Source: Phymatolithon calcareum (taxonomy: Eukaryota; Rhodophyta; Florideophyceae; Hapalidiales). From it: a stretch of DNA of 64,000 bases. The notes beneath the pieces are model-generated. The model had not been told where the DNA came from, did no database searches, and saw only the letters and a program-made list of their open reading frames with translations. The position numbers were made by a program, and so were the translations under genes. Location: contig OZ345365.1 in the NCBI GenBank assembly GCA_977006965.1, forward strand, positions 2,790,001 through 2,854,000, read 5' to 3'. Below are positions 18,938-31,800 of the stretch, one piece after another (position 1 is the stretch's first letter; the number at the start of each line of letters is the position of its first letter).

Positions 18938-20255
18938 AATGAAGCAGAGTTGCTTTGATTTCGAGATAGGTTCTCGATTTGGCGCAGGTCTTTAAGGTAA
19001 ATTCTCGATATGTGATTCTTAGTCATACACTTTTTTGGAAGATGGACAAATATAATAATATAATAATATTATATATACATCCATCCTCCACGGCAAATGC
19101 TGTACTCTTCATCAAAATATGGTATTCAGTGGAAGCATGTATACAGCGAATGCGCGGTCGATATATGGCAGTAACTGGGATTCAGGTGAATTTGTTAATG
19201 TGGCTCTGAGGCCGTGTAGTGCTTGGTCTTGAATCCAGACAGGTTAAAGCGGCTGGAGTTAGAGCCAGGTTCGGCATACTGTAGTCGGTATATTTAGAAG
19301 AAAAACAAAGCGAGTCTCACAGTGTTAGTATCTGTCGGATGATAGCCACGTTGCTCTTTTCATTCTACCATCTTCCACATACAGAGAGTTGGAAGATAAG
19401 CCCAATGACCGTGGACAACAAAAAAATAATCTAAATGTAAGAAGAGCACCGACCATAGGAGATCATGGCCTCCAGTCCAGCCGCCCCAAAAGCCGCTGGT
19501 TAGATAGCCAAACCGGCTGGACTTAGGACCAGTGCACATGGAGAATTGTAAGTTATCCCCCTATCATAGTTCCATGGTGCGCACTTCCCAAAAACGGTTC
19601 CGTCGGGTACAATTTCTAAGATAATTTGCATCTCGGTTTCACCAATCTGGAATATAATACTATGCTATAATACGGCACTTTATCTATTTTCAAAAAAACA
19701 GAAGCTGTATTATGCACTGAACCACAACTTTCTGCTCCTTCTGATCAGTGTACCGTATACAGTTCCTATGAGCAAACATGACTCCCTAGCATACTGTTGC
19801 AGCCACTGCGAATGTTGCAGACTTTACTACCTAATCAGAAAATCCGATGAACCAGGTCGCCGGGGTGTTCCTCCCTCACGACATGCACAGCAACTTTTGG
19901 GAATCAGGTCCTCCAGCTTAATTGAGAGGACCAAATTGGCGAGCTCAACCTCGATCAATTATTGAGCACCAATGTGGTCGAGGAGCAATGTTGAAAAATT
20001 CAACTAATCGAAATCTGTCTCCATCGCACGTGCCCACCCGCTCAAGTGAGAAAATCGACGAGCTCTTCATGCGTTGCTTCCAAGTCGCCGATATCATTCT
20101 CCATCATTGCTGACGCACTACCTTCAAGCGATCTAGTCACTACTGCCTCGAAACGAACACACTTTTCTAACATATGCAGAGGAAAAGTGTCGAACAATGA
20201 AGTCCAAATCTGAAACTATGACAAGAGGATGAAGACGCAACAAATTCACTTTTCA
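18938..20255. other. Intergenic, no recognised gene
   Basis: AT-rich sequence with an ATA-rich microsatellite-like run at about 19050-19075. Two similar short blocks, CGGCTGGAGTTAGAGCCAG near 19248 and CGGCTGGACTTAGGACCAG near 19522, hint at another decayed repeat. Frames of 60-75 codons show no family resemblance. Confidence 0.5.
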
Positions 20256-20268
20256 CATATTTTAGCAA

Positions 20269-20730
20269 GGCGCTACGACAAGCGAAAACGCAAGAACGCT
20301 GAAGAACGCAAAAGAAGCATGGGAAGCATGTCTCCCTTCTAAAGCCACAGGACGGGAGGGTCGGCGCCCTCCTCAGCCCATCAAGAACGAACTACCACCA
20401 TTCCTCACCCTCAAAAAAGCGAAGCACAGGCTTCTCTGCACGCACTGGTTATTTCACCGCTTCCCATATCCCTGGCAAGAACAAGCAAGAAACGAAGATT
20501 CCGAACTCGATGAAGCTCTCACAGTTATCTCCAACTTAATGCCCAAGCAACGAGTTTCCGATATTCGAAAGGAGATGCTGGAAATGGCAGTTGATACCAT
20601 CCAAAGAAAATGTTCGAAATCAAAATGAAAACGCAAGCAAAGGATTGTAGCGCAACGAAAAGTCTCTCAGGTGCAATTATAATTGACTAAGGGAGCTTCA
20701 ATAAAACAGAAATCCACCCATCCATCCATC
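20269..20730 (+). mobile_element. 5'-truncated LINE copy (462 bp) with target duplication
   Basis: CATATTTTAGCAA at 20256-20268 and CATATTTTTGCAA at 20731-20743 flank it (one mismatch in 13). One frame, stopping at 20628, encodes KAKHRLLCTHWLFHRFPYPW and a helical C-terminus, corresponding to RLRQLAIKWAFGRFPPLSTT at the C-terminus of the intact LINE. The 3' end has AAGGGAGCTTCAATAAAACA followed by a (CCAT)n tail rather than poly(A). The 90-bp tail at 10924 belongs to the same subfamily. Confidence 0.88.
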
Positions 20731-20743
20731 CATATTTTTGCAA

Positions 20744-23700
20744 TACGTTGTCGGGAGAGGGAGATAGCGAGAGCAGTGCTAGATCGTCTTCTACGAGCAG
20801 GCGAATGTTATCGACGGCAAAGCCCTTGTTTGGTACGAGCCCGTTATAGAGTGAGCGAGCATTGTTGGTGTAACCGGTGACTGTAGTGCGCGATGATGAG
20901 CAGCAGGCGGTGGCGGGTCGGAGGCGCGGCGGCATGATTGCACTCACTTAGGCTTCTGATCTTCCAACTTGTAGATAATAGGCACATACCTGGACACTAG
21001 GACACTCATTCTGGGTGTGCAGCGCGTCTCTTCCGTTCGTGGCTTGGCCGTGGCCATACATGGTGGCGCACACGGCTTGTTTTGCGTCCGAATGCACCAG
21101 AATCGTTCTGATTCTGTTTTTCAATACAAGTGGAATTTTAGAGCACCATCGGTGGATATCGCTGCGTAGACTTGCCGGCAACTCTTGTGGAGGATGGTAA
21201 GGATTACCAAACATCTAAGTGCTACCAATGTGGTAGCCCAAAACACCTCTGGGGTTGCTAATGTTACTCCGAACACCCTACACTATGGTAGTAAGCTTTT
21301 AGAAAGGGTTACCACAGTGCAAGGTGCTTACGTATTACATGATATGGGGCACGACCACAGGTGCACGGATCTGTGACCTGAGGTAGATCTCTTTCCTCAA
21401 TACTCTCCGTTCTCGAATTTTCCTTTTCGGGGGCCTTCACCTCTTCTTTCTCGGCTTGATCATTTGGGAATTCGCAGCGCTTTCTAGTCCTATGTCAACC
21501 CAGATTTGAAATTAAACATTGCAATGATACCCTGGGAATGTTTTCTTCGGGAAAGATGACTGATGAATACAACACTAGCTTTTGCCTGGTGAAGCACATA
21601 TGAAGATCTACTTCCGCACCGGAAACACTGCCTCTCTACTGGGCGTTTGCGAATCGAAAGAACATGCCCATTTCCACATCCCGAATTTATGACTTCAGCA
21701 ACGGCGACCATTCTCTCTCATCGGCAAGCCTTAGAATTTGTTCGGCTCATTACGAATGTTGTCAATTCGAGTCTTTGCGTTATTCTCGAGAGTGTGTACT
21801 TCTGCAATCACGGCAAGACGAAAGCCGGTGTTGTTTCGGACGGTTCGATAGAGCAAGGTGAGGAGGCGATTTTCTTTGTGAAAGAGCTACTGCAGTTGTT
21901 GAGCGTGTTGGTGGATGTAGGATGTTGTGGTTGTTCATCATGATAGACATTGTACACGTCCAGGCATCTACAGTATGTATACTGTACTAGTACGTGAGCT
22001 TATAAAACACAACAGCTTTAATTTTCAAGCACTGAGTGGTCGAGGATCGCGGAAAAGGACGATCACGTCATCAGAAAAGGTCTCCACTGAACAATCTCAA
22101 ATGCATACAGGAGCCATGATGGCTCCTGTGTGCAACTGTAATGACTCTCAGATATTTTTTTATCACTTGCTGCACCAGTGGTCCAGGATCATCCTCGTAC
22201 AACAGAGCGGTGGCATTCTACAAATTGCACGCTCATTTAACATTAGAATATTGTACTTGAAATATGCTAGCCAGGTGGCGCGCGCAACACGCCGAAATCT
22301 TTCACTTTCGCAGTTTTCATGTTCATTTAGTATGTGACGTTTGGGGAGGTGACCTGCAGGATTTATGCGAAAGCCGGTGCTGCTCCGATCTTATCACCGG
22401 TGGACAAGCACAGATGGTTTGTGTGGTTCACATGAAAGCTAATGAGGATATCATTCCACCAGCACTGAGAAACGATTTTCGCACACTCCTGCTGAAGACT
22501 ATTACTTGACCACAAGAGTCATTCTGCGGTTTTGCTGTAGCAAAGGCCATGTGGAAACAATGCTTGTTTTGAAAACACATTTCTATCAGCGGAAGGGGCA
22601 AGATCATACTTCCCGCTTGACCTTGTGATTTAGGTCAAGCGTGCGGTCTTATCCAAGTCTATCGAAAAACGGGATGTGAACATAGACGTTCAATTTCTGC
22701 AACTTCAGCAATCCTCGCAATCCCTTCCGGCGGGTCGATGTGATCTCATATTTGCCCTATGCGTCTAAGCAGCGCAGCACAAAAATCCACCCGCCAGAGG
22801 TTCTGTTTTCGGCGTTCTGTGATGCATAACGTTTTGACATGCTGGTTGACAGCGTTGAGGGTATTGCGGGCATGAAATTTTCAGAAAATTGCTTCTATTA
22901 TCTTGCTGTCGAAGCGATCCGGGTGATAGTTTGCAACGCCGGTAGCTGGCAGCCCAAGCTAGAAGCCATTCGAAGAGAGCTTGCGTTTGACATCTGCGAC
23001 CGTGGGATCAATGCCGGGATATCATTGTTTTAGCGGTTGCTCTCCTAACACGTGTGTCATTGACTATCCGTCCCAGACCTTAACGCTGTTCCTGAAACGC
23101 TTACTTGCAATGCCATGTCGTGTAATGTGACTTTCCTAAGTCTTATTTTTCTGGGAGACGTTGGCTTTTCCATTCCGCACATATCCGCGCAAGCAACCAA
23201 AATTAACAATACGACTGTGTCTCTTTGCATCATTTCAGTATGAGCTGTCCTCTTCCCACTTGGACATCATAGTCTTTTCTGAAAAAACCTAAAGAAGTTT
23301 GTGAAAGGTAGAGCGAGAAAAAAGAGAGGACAATAGACTCTCTCAGTATAGATGTGGTCGTTTCTCAAATTTGATATATTTACATAGTAATATGTACAAG
23401 TATTTCCTTTACACCTTTGCACGGGAAAGACCCTGATGGTGAGTAAGCCATGCTGATGGCCGGGATAGCGTAACTATAGCCGTTGCGCAGCGAGACGTAT
23501 TTTCAAGTCTCGGCCCAGCGTTATCGGCGTGCCTACCTTTCTCGGCCAGCAGACCTGAAATGAGATCGATGTTGTCGGACCAGTCGCCTCAAACTGCCAA
23601 GCGAAGCTCAAATTCTGCGAGGGCGAGAGTGGCGATAGAATGCTGACCGATAGTAGACATAGAGGAATCAAAAGAACTTGGTACCTGTTGCACTGTATGG

Positions 23701-24030
23701 TGTATCATATGGCATGCTTTGTTTCAACGACACGTTACCCACAGTGCATTCCTACGTCGCCTTTTTGCCGAAAACCTAGAATTTCAGTTCATATTTACGA
23801 TTATAATTGCCAAGGTTCGTTCACTGCTCTGTGGGCAATCGAAAGCTTGAAACACAGATGCTGACAGATAGCTGGGGCAGTGGGATACCAGGTTGGGAAA
23901 AGCACAAAACAATGTGGCAATCTCTTGGTTGCGCGTACGGCGTGCTGTGCACAATGATCAATCCGTCAACAAGGATGGAATTTTGACATAGTGCTCTACA
24001 AGGCACACTTCCTGTGTGCTCAGATTTGCT
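20744..24030. other. Intergenic, no gene I can support
   Basis: This stretch holds many short frames on both strands. A minus-strand frame near 21490-21711 contains QCFRCG and a plus-strand stretch near 21215-21250 reads CYQCGSPKHLWGC. Both are reminiscent of retroelement zinc knuckles, but neither is long enough to call. No promoter, RNA gene or long frame is evident. Confidence 0.4.
22107..22129. repeat. Perfect 11-bp-arm palindrome
   Basis: ACAGGAGCCAT and ATGGCTCCTGT flank a single G. There is no T-run or neighbouring gene that would make it a terminator. Confidence 0.7.
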
Positions 24031-24034
24031 CTCT

Positions 24035-24043
24035 ATATATAAT
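24035..24043 (+). promoter_or_regulatory. TATA box of the GH18-like gene
   Basis: TATATATAA lies about 90 bp upstream of the preferred start codon at 24133, at the spacing expected for a TATA-driven promoter with a short 5' leader. It is the only such box close upstream of this gene. Confidence 0.55.
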
Positions 24044-24132
24044 TTGTTCTTTGCAATCAGCAAACCCGTAGAGACATCTACAACATCTCGACGTTCGGGA
24101 TTATGCGACGAACAGATCATTTCTCTCCCACC

Positions 24133-24846
24133 ATGAAGACACTTCGGCTTAGCACATCAACTTTCTTCTTCGTAATGGCCACAGTTTTCACGCTGGCCAG
24201 AGCACAAGTGTACGGTCACTGGGAAAAGACATGGCGTACGCCTTCCACCGCCAAAGAAGGCATGAATATGGGAATCGCATTCAGCGGTGAAAACGACGTT
24301 GGACGTGCATTGAACCTAAGTGCGCCGGTGTTCCAACGACTTCAGGGCAAAAAATACATCAGTATCGGCGGCGGGAATGCGAATGGGAGATGGTCAAATC
24401 GCATTCTGCAAGACGTAAACAGCGCAATAAAAAGTGGCAAGTTTCGACAATATCACGGCATAGGGTACGACGTCGAGGAGGGAGATTCCGGTTTAACACG
24501 GGATTTCGAACAGTCGTTTCTCCTTGCAAAGAAGCACGGATTCAGCGTCTTGGTTACTGTCAGTCACTCTGCCCCTTACGGAATTGATGACGGTGCTACC
24601 GTGATGAGATCTTTCCTGTCCAGCCGCAATATCGACTACCTATCACCTCAGCTGTACAGCACTGGAGACTGCAAGTTGAAGAACCACATTTCTACGGAAA
24701 CTGCTGCCGTTCCTTGGATGTGGTTTTGCGACAGCAGGCCGAAGATCATACCTTCTCTTCTACACCGAAGGACCTATTCTTATGCGAAACAATTCTTGTC
24801 GCGCCACGGGGTACAGACCTACGGTTTTATTCAATGGTGCGCTTGA
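24133..24846 (+). CDS. Secreted GH18-like (chitinase-fold) protein
   Basis: I choose the ATG at 24133, which has a good context (CCACCATGA), over the in-frame ATG at 24103. The resulting 237-residue protein begins with a clear signal peptide (MKTLRLSTSTFFFVMATVFT, cleavage near ARA-Q). The GH18 signature Asp-x2-Asp-x-Asp-x-Glu is recognisable at residues 108-115 as HGIGYDVE: the last Asp (113) and the catalytic Glu (115) are kept, while the first two Asp are His and Gly. KYISIGGGNANG before it, SPQLY (171-175) after it and the terminal GFIQWC fit the strands of a TIM barrel. GH18 members hydrolyse or bind N-acetylglucosamine polymers. At 237 residues it is shorter than typical chitinases, so it may be a small endo-type enzyme or a lectin-like derivative. 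The substrate is not inferable. Confidence 0.6.
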   Translation: MKTLRLSTSTFFFVMATVFTLARAQVYGHWEKTWRTPSTAKEGMNMGIAFSGENDVGRALNLSAPVFQRLQGKKYISIGGGNANGRWSNRILQDVNSAIKSGKFRQYHGIGYDVEEGDSGLTRDFEQSFLLAKKHGFSVLVTVSHSAPYGIDDGATVMRSFLSSRNIDYLSPQLYSTGDCKLKNHISTETAAVPWMWFCDSRPKIIPSLLHRRTYSYAKQFLSRHGVQTYGFIQWCA

Positions 24847-26398
24847 AGTGAACGAGATGCGTTATTCAGGAACGGTCCTCTGCGCGCGCACCGCAGTGCG
24901 TTCTAAGCTAGAATATTGCGCAGTAAAATGTTAAAAGCAATTTCTTGAGAAAACTACAGGTTGTAACGTCGCGAGATGTACTGTCTTGACATCAAAAGAG
25001 CCAAGGCTTTAAGTTGAAATCACACCGGTTCACATTGATCAAGTATGTACCATAACGTCCAGTTCTCTGCAGAGCTCTTCAGTCACTCTTGCTTACCGGC
25101 GCCATACACTGCCAAAATGCCAGCAAGCTCTGTGAAACGGATGTTTATCGAGCTTAGCGTTGACAGGCACAGTATCGGTAGTGATAAGACGAGCTTAGTA
25201 GAGGTTTGTTGACTTTACCTCACTTGACTTCGTTGGATTTTTGCTTGGCTCCAGTCCGCTAGTCGGAACTAGAGCATGCCTTATATAGGCATCGAATTAC
25301 TTACACGTAACTTACAAATATCATAAAACCCTAAAATACGAATTATCTAGAGAGCTCCAGAAATTTCCTTACAGCAATGCATTCGTCAAATAGTGCATGT
25401 GCTCGAATATTCTGGATATTTCTCGCATGCTTCCAGGATCATCTAGACGTGCATGCTGACAGCTAGCAAAGCGGTCACTACTTACGCGCTACATGCATGT
25501 CCTTGTTACACTCTTGACCCGAAGGAGTCTCAATCAAGATTCCTATTGTTTAGTGGCACGAGGAAGGCGTTTTATTTCTACTAGCGGCTAAGGAGAACGA
25601 ATTGTGCCGAACCAGGAAGTCATTCGATCCATCCTATCTAGCGAAAGCACACATGAAGGCTTTGATACTACATATGGGTTGCACAGATTCCACCTGAGAT
25701 CCTTTCGGCGCCAAATCTCTGATGTACCTACATTTGCTAAAAATTCGAATCTTGACCTGAATGTTCTTGACCCGCTTTGATTCCCTAAATACTGACCCAG
25801 ACTTCGAACTCGAGTTCCCAGTCTTCATGATTAATAGAGCTTCCAACATCAGTCCTCCAACGTCTTCTAGATATTCTCATAACTACAGGTCCCGCAATCA
25901 AAGCTCAACAACAATTATCGTCAACCTACCCGGAAGAACGCACTCTGTGCGCGCAATTTTTGAACTGCATCTGGGCGACTGACAAGCGAAATGAAATAAA
26001 GAATAATGATCATTCTCGACAAGTCTCGACTACGCGACACAAAAGATAATCAATCGAAATTCGATACGAGTTTTTTTCAAAAGCACTGCCAGTAGGCAGA
26101 TGAAATTCTATCCTTTCGTTAGCGTGTTTGACTGCCGCTTTCACGACTCTCTAGGAACGTCACCAACGATTGAGTCTGGCCTTGGTCTGACGCATTGCAC
26201 CAACACCTGGCTGACCAGACGGCGCTAGCCCATTCAAAGTATGCGTTTAAGCAAATTCCATTGTAGTTCTCTTCCGGCTTTTCCAGGTCGATGATATGTG
26301 TCCTGAATTGAGTGGCTGTTAGTACCTCTCCGACTCTCGCTAGCATCTTAGCACATTCTTTTTGAAGCATCTGTTTAGTTGTTTATTAGAGTCCTCAG
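24847..26398. other. Intergenic, no recognised gene
   Basis: AT-rich, with only short frames of 60-85 codons. Near-identical phrases at about 25250 (GGCTCCAGTCCGCTAGTCGGA) and 26500 (CATCTGGTCCGCTAGTCGGA), each followed by a TTATATAG block, indicate a short dispersed repeat. Confidence 0.4.
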
Positions 26399-26432
26399 TA
26401 TCACTCCTAAGACTGCACGGGAGCAGCTTTTC
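26375..26432 (-). mobile_element. LINE tail remnant
   Basis: Reading the minus strand, AAAAGCTGCTCCCGTGCAGT followed by CTTAGGAGTG and an AATAAACAACTAA block matches the LINE tail at 4244-4322 almost base for base. No convincing target duplication is visible, so the ends are approximate. Confidence 0.75.
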
Positions 26433-26598
26433 TGAAACGAATGACTGTATTTTCAATATGTTTATTTTCTTATAATCTGTCGTTAGTTGTCTGTCTCCAT
26501 CTGGTCCGCTAGTCGGATTCCAGGCGGGGCTTATATAGACATTTCCTGTTTATCAGTCATAACTTATATGCACGAAAATTGCACATTCCACTCTCTTG

Positions 26599-28537
26599 TG
26601 TCTATTGTACGGACGTCCTCAATTGAGGTAACATTTCAAAGCTCATAAATGTTAACGAAAAATATGCAGAACACCATTTTGGCGCCACATACAGAAACCC
26701 TACCTTTTCTAATGCTCTCGGAGATCCCATTTTCTGCTGCAAAAGAGGTTTTGCTACCGCAACGAGCAAAATTCAATCATCGTCCAGCAAACTTTGTGCT
26801 GCCATGGCACAGGAAAAAGAATCCCGCCGACGAGTCAGTGCTCCAGTTCACTCCAAAGCAACTGCTATTGTAAGTCTAGCCGAGTGCTCCAGACTTTTCG
26901 GTACCAGGCAAAGTCGAAAAAAATTAATGTGACCATTCTGGAAGTTACTATTCAACAAATTAGCGAACGTTCAATCAAATCCTTGTGCATGAAGTGGATC
27001 CTGGTGTAACAAGCGAGTCCTAAAACGAACATTAAGTCCGTCAAGATTATCAAAGTTAAGCCAGAAAATGCTGCTGAGGACGCTCAAGAGACTTACCTGG
27101 TCGAATTGCGTCGCCGCTGGGAAGAAAACGTATCGGCGCCTTCGAGTTTAGATTCAGCTTACAGTGCGACACCGACCAGAACTCCTGAGAATATCGTGCA
27201 CTCCTCTGCGAGTATCCAAGACAATCGTGAAACTCAGGAAACCCATATAGAAAACAGAGGATCTTTCATCGCCCTGCTTCTGGCTCCTTGGAATATGAGC
27301 TGCAGGGATCTTGGGACTAGGCCTCACAAGAAACCGTTGATCATAGTCCACCTGATCGTAGGCCGTATGCCGTGGCGCATGATGTCGAATGTTCGAACGA
27401 CAAGTTCTTTCCCCGATTGCAGAAAGCATTCCTCAATAGTTCTGGTCAGTGCGGACCTCTGGAGGAGATAGAATAAGCGAATATGGTGGCCTGGGATCTC
27501 ATACGCCATACGACTGTTTCATGGTCATGTTCCCGCAGCCCTATTTGAGAAAGATCGCGGCAATGTCGTCTGCGAGGTTGAAGCGAATTGGACGACAAGA
27601 AACTACTGTGTCGGAGTTGCTGAAATTCTTTGGCATTCTAATCCTCACGACGAGGTTCGAATTGGCTCAAAGAAGGATTTATGGAGCAAGCAGCGGACGA
27701 AAACGTACATCCCAGCATCATGCTTTGGAAAAACCGGAATGTCCCGTGACAAGTTTTTCGAATACCTCCACTTTATCTGCTTTCGTGTCCAGCCGGACTC
27801 CCAAGGCAAACGTTCTGCCGTCAAATACCACTGAGATCTTGTGTTAGAACTTTTGGACCATCAATGACCATGTGAAGCGCAATGTGTCTGGATGGTGGAA
27901 CTGCCCACGATGAGCTGTCCGTACCTCAACCCGAAGTTTGTGAGACCTATTATTCCGCATGCGATCAAATTGAAAGGCACAATCGGAGTCGACAAGAAAA
28001 CATGAATATGAAGAAAAAGCCGCGCGCTCAGGACTGGTCTTTTAGAGTCAATAATTCTCTCTTGGCAATGTGCGTCGTTGACAGCTGGTTGCTTTACTCT
28101 GGAGGTCAGAGGCGCATAAGATGATGACCGAGCGGAAGTTTTATGAAAAGCTGGCAATGAAACTGATCGATAACTCGTACGAATTGTACTACTCTCGACG
28201 TCGCTCTGTCACCCCGGAGCAGACATTCGTATCTGTCAGCGGTGTGGGTACGCATCAAACGCCTAAAAAGAAGAAACGGAAGACTGCGAATGGGGTGCCC
28301 ACGCCTTACACCTGCAATGTTTGCAAAGTCATTAAGACGAGGCTTTTCTGCACGTGATGCTCAAGACTTGATGGTGCTTTAATTTACATATGTGGCCTGG
28401 AACGTGGAGGTTATCTATGCGCTTGATTTCTTCGACTCTGATAATCAGTACAGCTCCTTTGCTAAAGCCATAAAAATATATTTCAACATTTCGAAAACAT
28501 TGTCCTCAATTGAGGCAAAAATCTCGTACAATGGACA
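26599..28537 (+). mobile_element. Decayed piggyBac-like element with terminal inverted repeats
   Basis: TGTCTATTGTACG at 26599-26611 is the inverse of CGTACAATGGACA at 28525-28537 (one mismatch). Just inside each end is the palindrome CCTCAATTGAGG (26617-26628 and 28504-28515). The interior holds the remnant of a piggyBac-type transposase. The TTAA target duplication usual for piggyBac is not seen at these borders, so the exact ends may be a few bases off or mutated. Confidence 0.7.
27480..28360 (+). pseudogene. PiggyBac-like transposase remnant with central deletion
   Basis: An N-terminal part (about 27500-27830) spread over two frames reads HTPYDCFMVMFPQPYLRKI, then TTVSELLKFFGILILTTRFE and a KTYIPASCFGKTGMSRDKF-like stretch, as in piggyBac-derived transposases. 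A C-terminal part (27880-28357) reads YYSACDQIERHNRSRQ, DWSFRVNNSLLAMCVVDSW and TCNVCKVIKTRLFC, the usual end with a cysteine-rich domain. The central region with the catalytic Asp residues is missing between about 27850 and 27890, and frameshifts and stops are present. Inactive. Confidence 0.8.
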
Positions 28538-28828
28538 CTAGATGTTTCTACAAAGTTCTGTTCGTGTTCTAGAACTATCTAGAAATGTACAATTAGTGTT
28601 TAGATATTTCCAGATAATTATATTCGTGTTCCAGATAAATCTAGAAAGTTTGAATTTATTTCTCGATGTTTCTACAAATATTATATGAAACGTATTCTAG
28701 AAAGTCTAGACGAAATTTAAATTAGAGTTTTCTACAATACAAAAACTTAAGTATCATATGTACTGCGTGTATGTGATTGTTATACTATTCCCACGTTCCT
28801 TCCTTTAATGTCCCCGTCAACACAGAAA

Positions 28829-31800
28829 TTAACTATCCTCATCCTTATATAAATGGTTCAAAATATTATTTTTCTTAATATAATCTAGGAACAATTTTGT
28901 AATAGTTCCATCCTTGTCACCAAAATCACTTGTTGGCTGCCACTCTGCATCATGAGTTGGCATGCCTTTCATAAGCGTAAGGAATTGGTATCCATTTCCT
29001 CTCTTTCTGTGCCTTAGGATTGAATCCATAAAAAACTCGTGTCCTTCAACAGCTGGTACTGAGTCTGGTCTTTTTATAATACGGGAAGAAATATCAGATG
29101 TCTGCTCCAAATAAAGCGTTGTGTGAATGACATGTACAACATCGTGATTTTTAAAATGACTTGGTAGATCTAACCTAAGAGAATTCTTTCCAATAAGTGC
29201 TTTAACCACAAATGGGCCAAATCTCTTAGCCGGCAGCTTATCAGATTACTGGGATTTTAAGTATGCATCCTTAAATAATATCTTGTTAATCAAAAACTTG
29301 TCACGTATCTGATACATATGCGGTTTAAATGACTTTCCAGCTTGAGCGCTCTGACAAGCCCTTGAAACTTGATACGAGTACTTTGCGCCCTGGAATGATT
29401 CTCTCATTCGATATTTAAAATCGCGTGCGGTGTCCACCGGACATTCAATACCAGTCAGTATGTCCATTGACGATTATGGGTTCCATCCTAGATCAACCTC
29501 GAATGGCGTAGATCCGAGATCATAACTAATCGCTGAGTTGTATGCAAACCCAGCTGATGGTAACAAATCATCCCAATCGTCTTCATGATACGAACAGGAA
29601 CATCAAAGATAATTCTCAACCATCCTGTTCATTACTTCTGACGCACCATATGTTTGCATGTGTCCACTCGATGACATTTTGAGTTTTATTCCACACGAAG
29701 TCATCAATTGATTCCAATATTTGGATGTGAACTTTTGATCTTGGTCAGAAACTATGCTGTCAGGAAAACCATGTAATTTAAATATGTTCGAATAGAAAGC
29801 ATTAGTATCATCAACTTCCGTATCATCTGAATTAGATGGTATGAAATGAACTCTTGTAGACAAACGATCGATCCAAGCAGTAATGATTCTTCGTTTTTGG
29901 CAGGCTAACAATAAAATCTGTCGCTAACGATTTCCATCGTCTCTCCTGAACTTCCGAGGAGCCTGGCTCCGTAAGTTTCTTTCCTCCCTGATACTCCTTG
30001 TGCTAGCACGTCAAGCAGCCTTGAATGTGTCGTTTTACGTCCCTACTCTTGTGCCTCGAGTGATACTTCTGAAGTCTTCCTAGTGTCTTTGAAAATCCGA
30101 AATTACCGCCAACATTCTAGTTATGAGCCATTTGCAATACGTTTACTATAGACTTTCGAGGAACGCAAAGCTTACCTGCATACAGAAGCCTTTTTGCGTC
30201 ACGCTGAAACAAGGGGAGAATATTTTTGATTTGGGCACTCTTATCTGGATTATCGATGCCCGAAAAATAAATCTTTCTCATACTTTCCGATCACTGATTC
30301 GGCCTCAAAGAAAGGTATCTCCAGTGCGTTAAGCACAACATGGGGCGGTATGGACAGTGCATCTCTTAAAACATGAATCTTTCCGGTTTCAAGCTAATCA
30401 GAAAATTCTAAAGTTACCAAGTGTATACAGCGACCTTGCTTCTTTTCGACTCAGTTTTGGCTTCGAGAAAAAATCTAAACTACTTGATTCTAATTGAAAA
30501 TCTCAAACGTTGAACAGTCTAAGTAGCATCTAAATCTCTGCAAAAAAGTATATGAGTCTTAACAATTCTCGATAATTTGCGAAATAGTCTTGTTCAGTGG
30601 GACGTAACTTCTCTGACAAGAATGCTGTCGATCTCTCTCTTCTATGATCATCAGTTTTTGTCATTGTGCCCGCGACGTCTAACTGTGATGGATCAATATG
30701 TCTCCTAAAAGGTCTTTTTCAGTCAGCAGAAACCACTCCTGCAGTGCTTAAAATGACTTGTTGCATTACATGTCCCACATTCGAATGCCATGATTTTTAT
30801 TCGTTAGATACTTAAGAGGCGCTGAAATTTCTGAAAACTTGTGAATAAATCTTTGAAAGACCTGCAGAAATCCAAAAAAGCTACGAGCATCCGTAAGATT
30901 GCTGGGTTTTGACCCCGTCTTCAGGAGTTCCACGTTATTTGGCTTCACCGCACACCATTCTTTCCAATAAGAAGTCCAAGAAATTCCATTTCTTCTTTAA
31001 TAAACTCGCACTTCGTGAGTTAAACGTACAACTCATTTTCTTTTAAGCGAGATAATAATACTTCAATATTTTTCAAAAGTGACGATTCATCTTTGCTGAA
31101 AATAAGCAACTCATCAATGTAAACGACAAGAAAGTCATCTATACAGTAATAGAAAATACGGTTCATCAGTTACTGAAATATTGCGGGAGCATTTCATAGC
31201 TCCATTGGCATGACTAAGTACTCGAATTGCCGGTACTTTGTGTTGAAAGGTATTTCTCAATATCGTGCGCGCGCACTCGTATCTGACGAAAACAAGTCTT
31301 CAATTCGAGCTTATAGAAGACAAAGGCTTCTCCAATCCTGTCAAACTTCTCACCAGATCACTGCAGAGGTGCGTTGTTTCGCTTTCTCATACGTTTCAAA
31401 GCTCGATAATCTATAACGGCACGAAGGGGCTTATCCTTGTCCTTATCAAAGAACAGAGACGCTCCATAAGGCGACCTTCTTGGGGAAACTTCTTCCTCCT
31501 TAGAAACGCAACAATATATTCCTTCCATGCTTCCAATTCTAATGGTGACAATTTATACACTGGGCGATGCAACGGTTTCATATTTGCGTCTACTCCAATG
31601 TCATGGTCAACAGACCTCTTCGGCGGGAGACCATCGGGAAGCCGACATTGAAACACTTCTTCATGCTGGTCTTTAGTTTTGGATGCGAGGCATTCAACAA
31701 CGCCTCTTTGCCATCATAATTATTCTTCTTTCTAATCCAAATGGAATCAACAACTTGAAACAATTGTAAGTCCGTATCTCCTCTGCGCTTCTTTAACAGA

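Noticed and set aside
21200-21260. CYQCGSPKHLWGC, a possible retroelement zinc knuckle
   Set aside because: Spacing after His is one residue short and no adjoining gag or protease sequence was found.
22107-22129. Palindrome as transcription terminator
   Set aside because: No T-run and no gene upstream; the genome appears eukaryotic, where such terminators are not expected.
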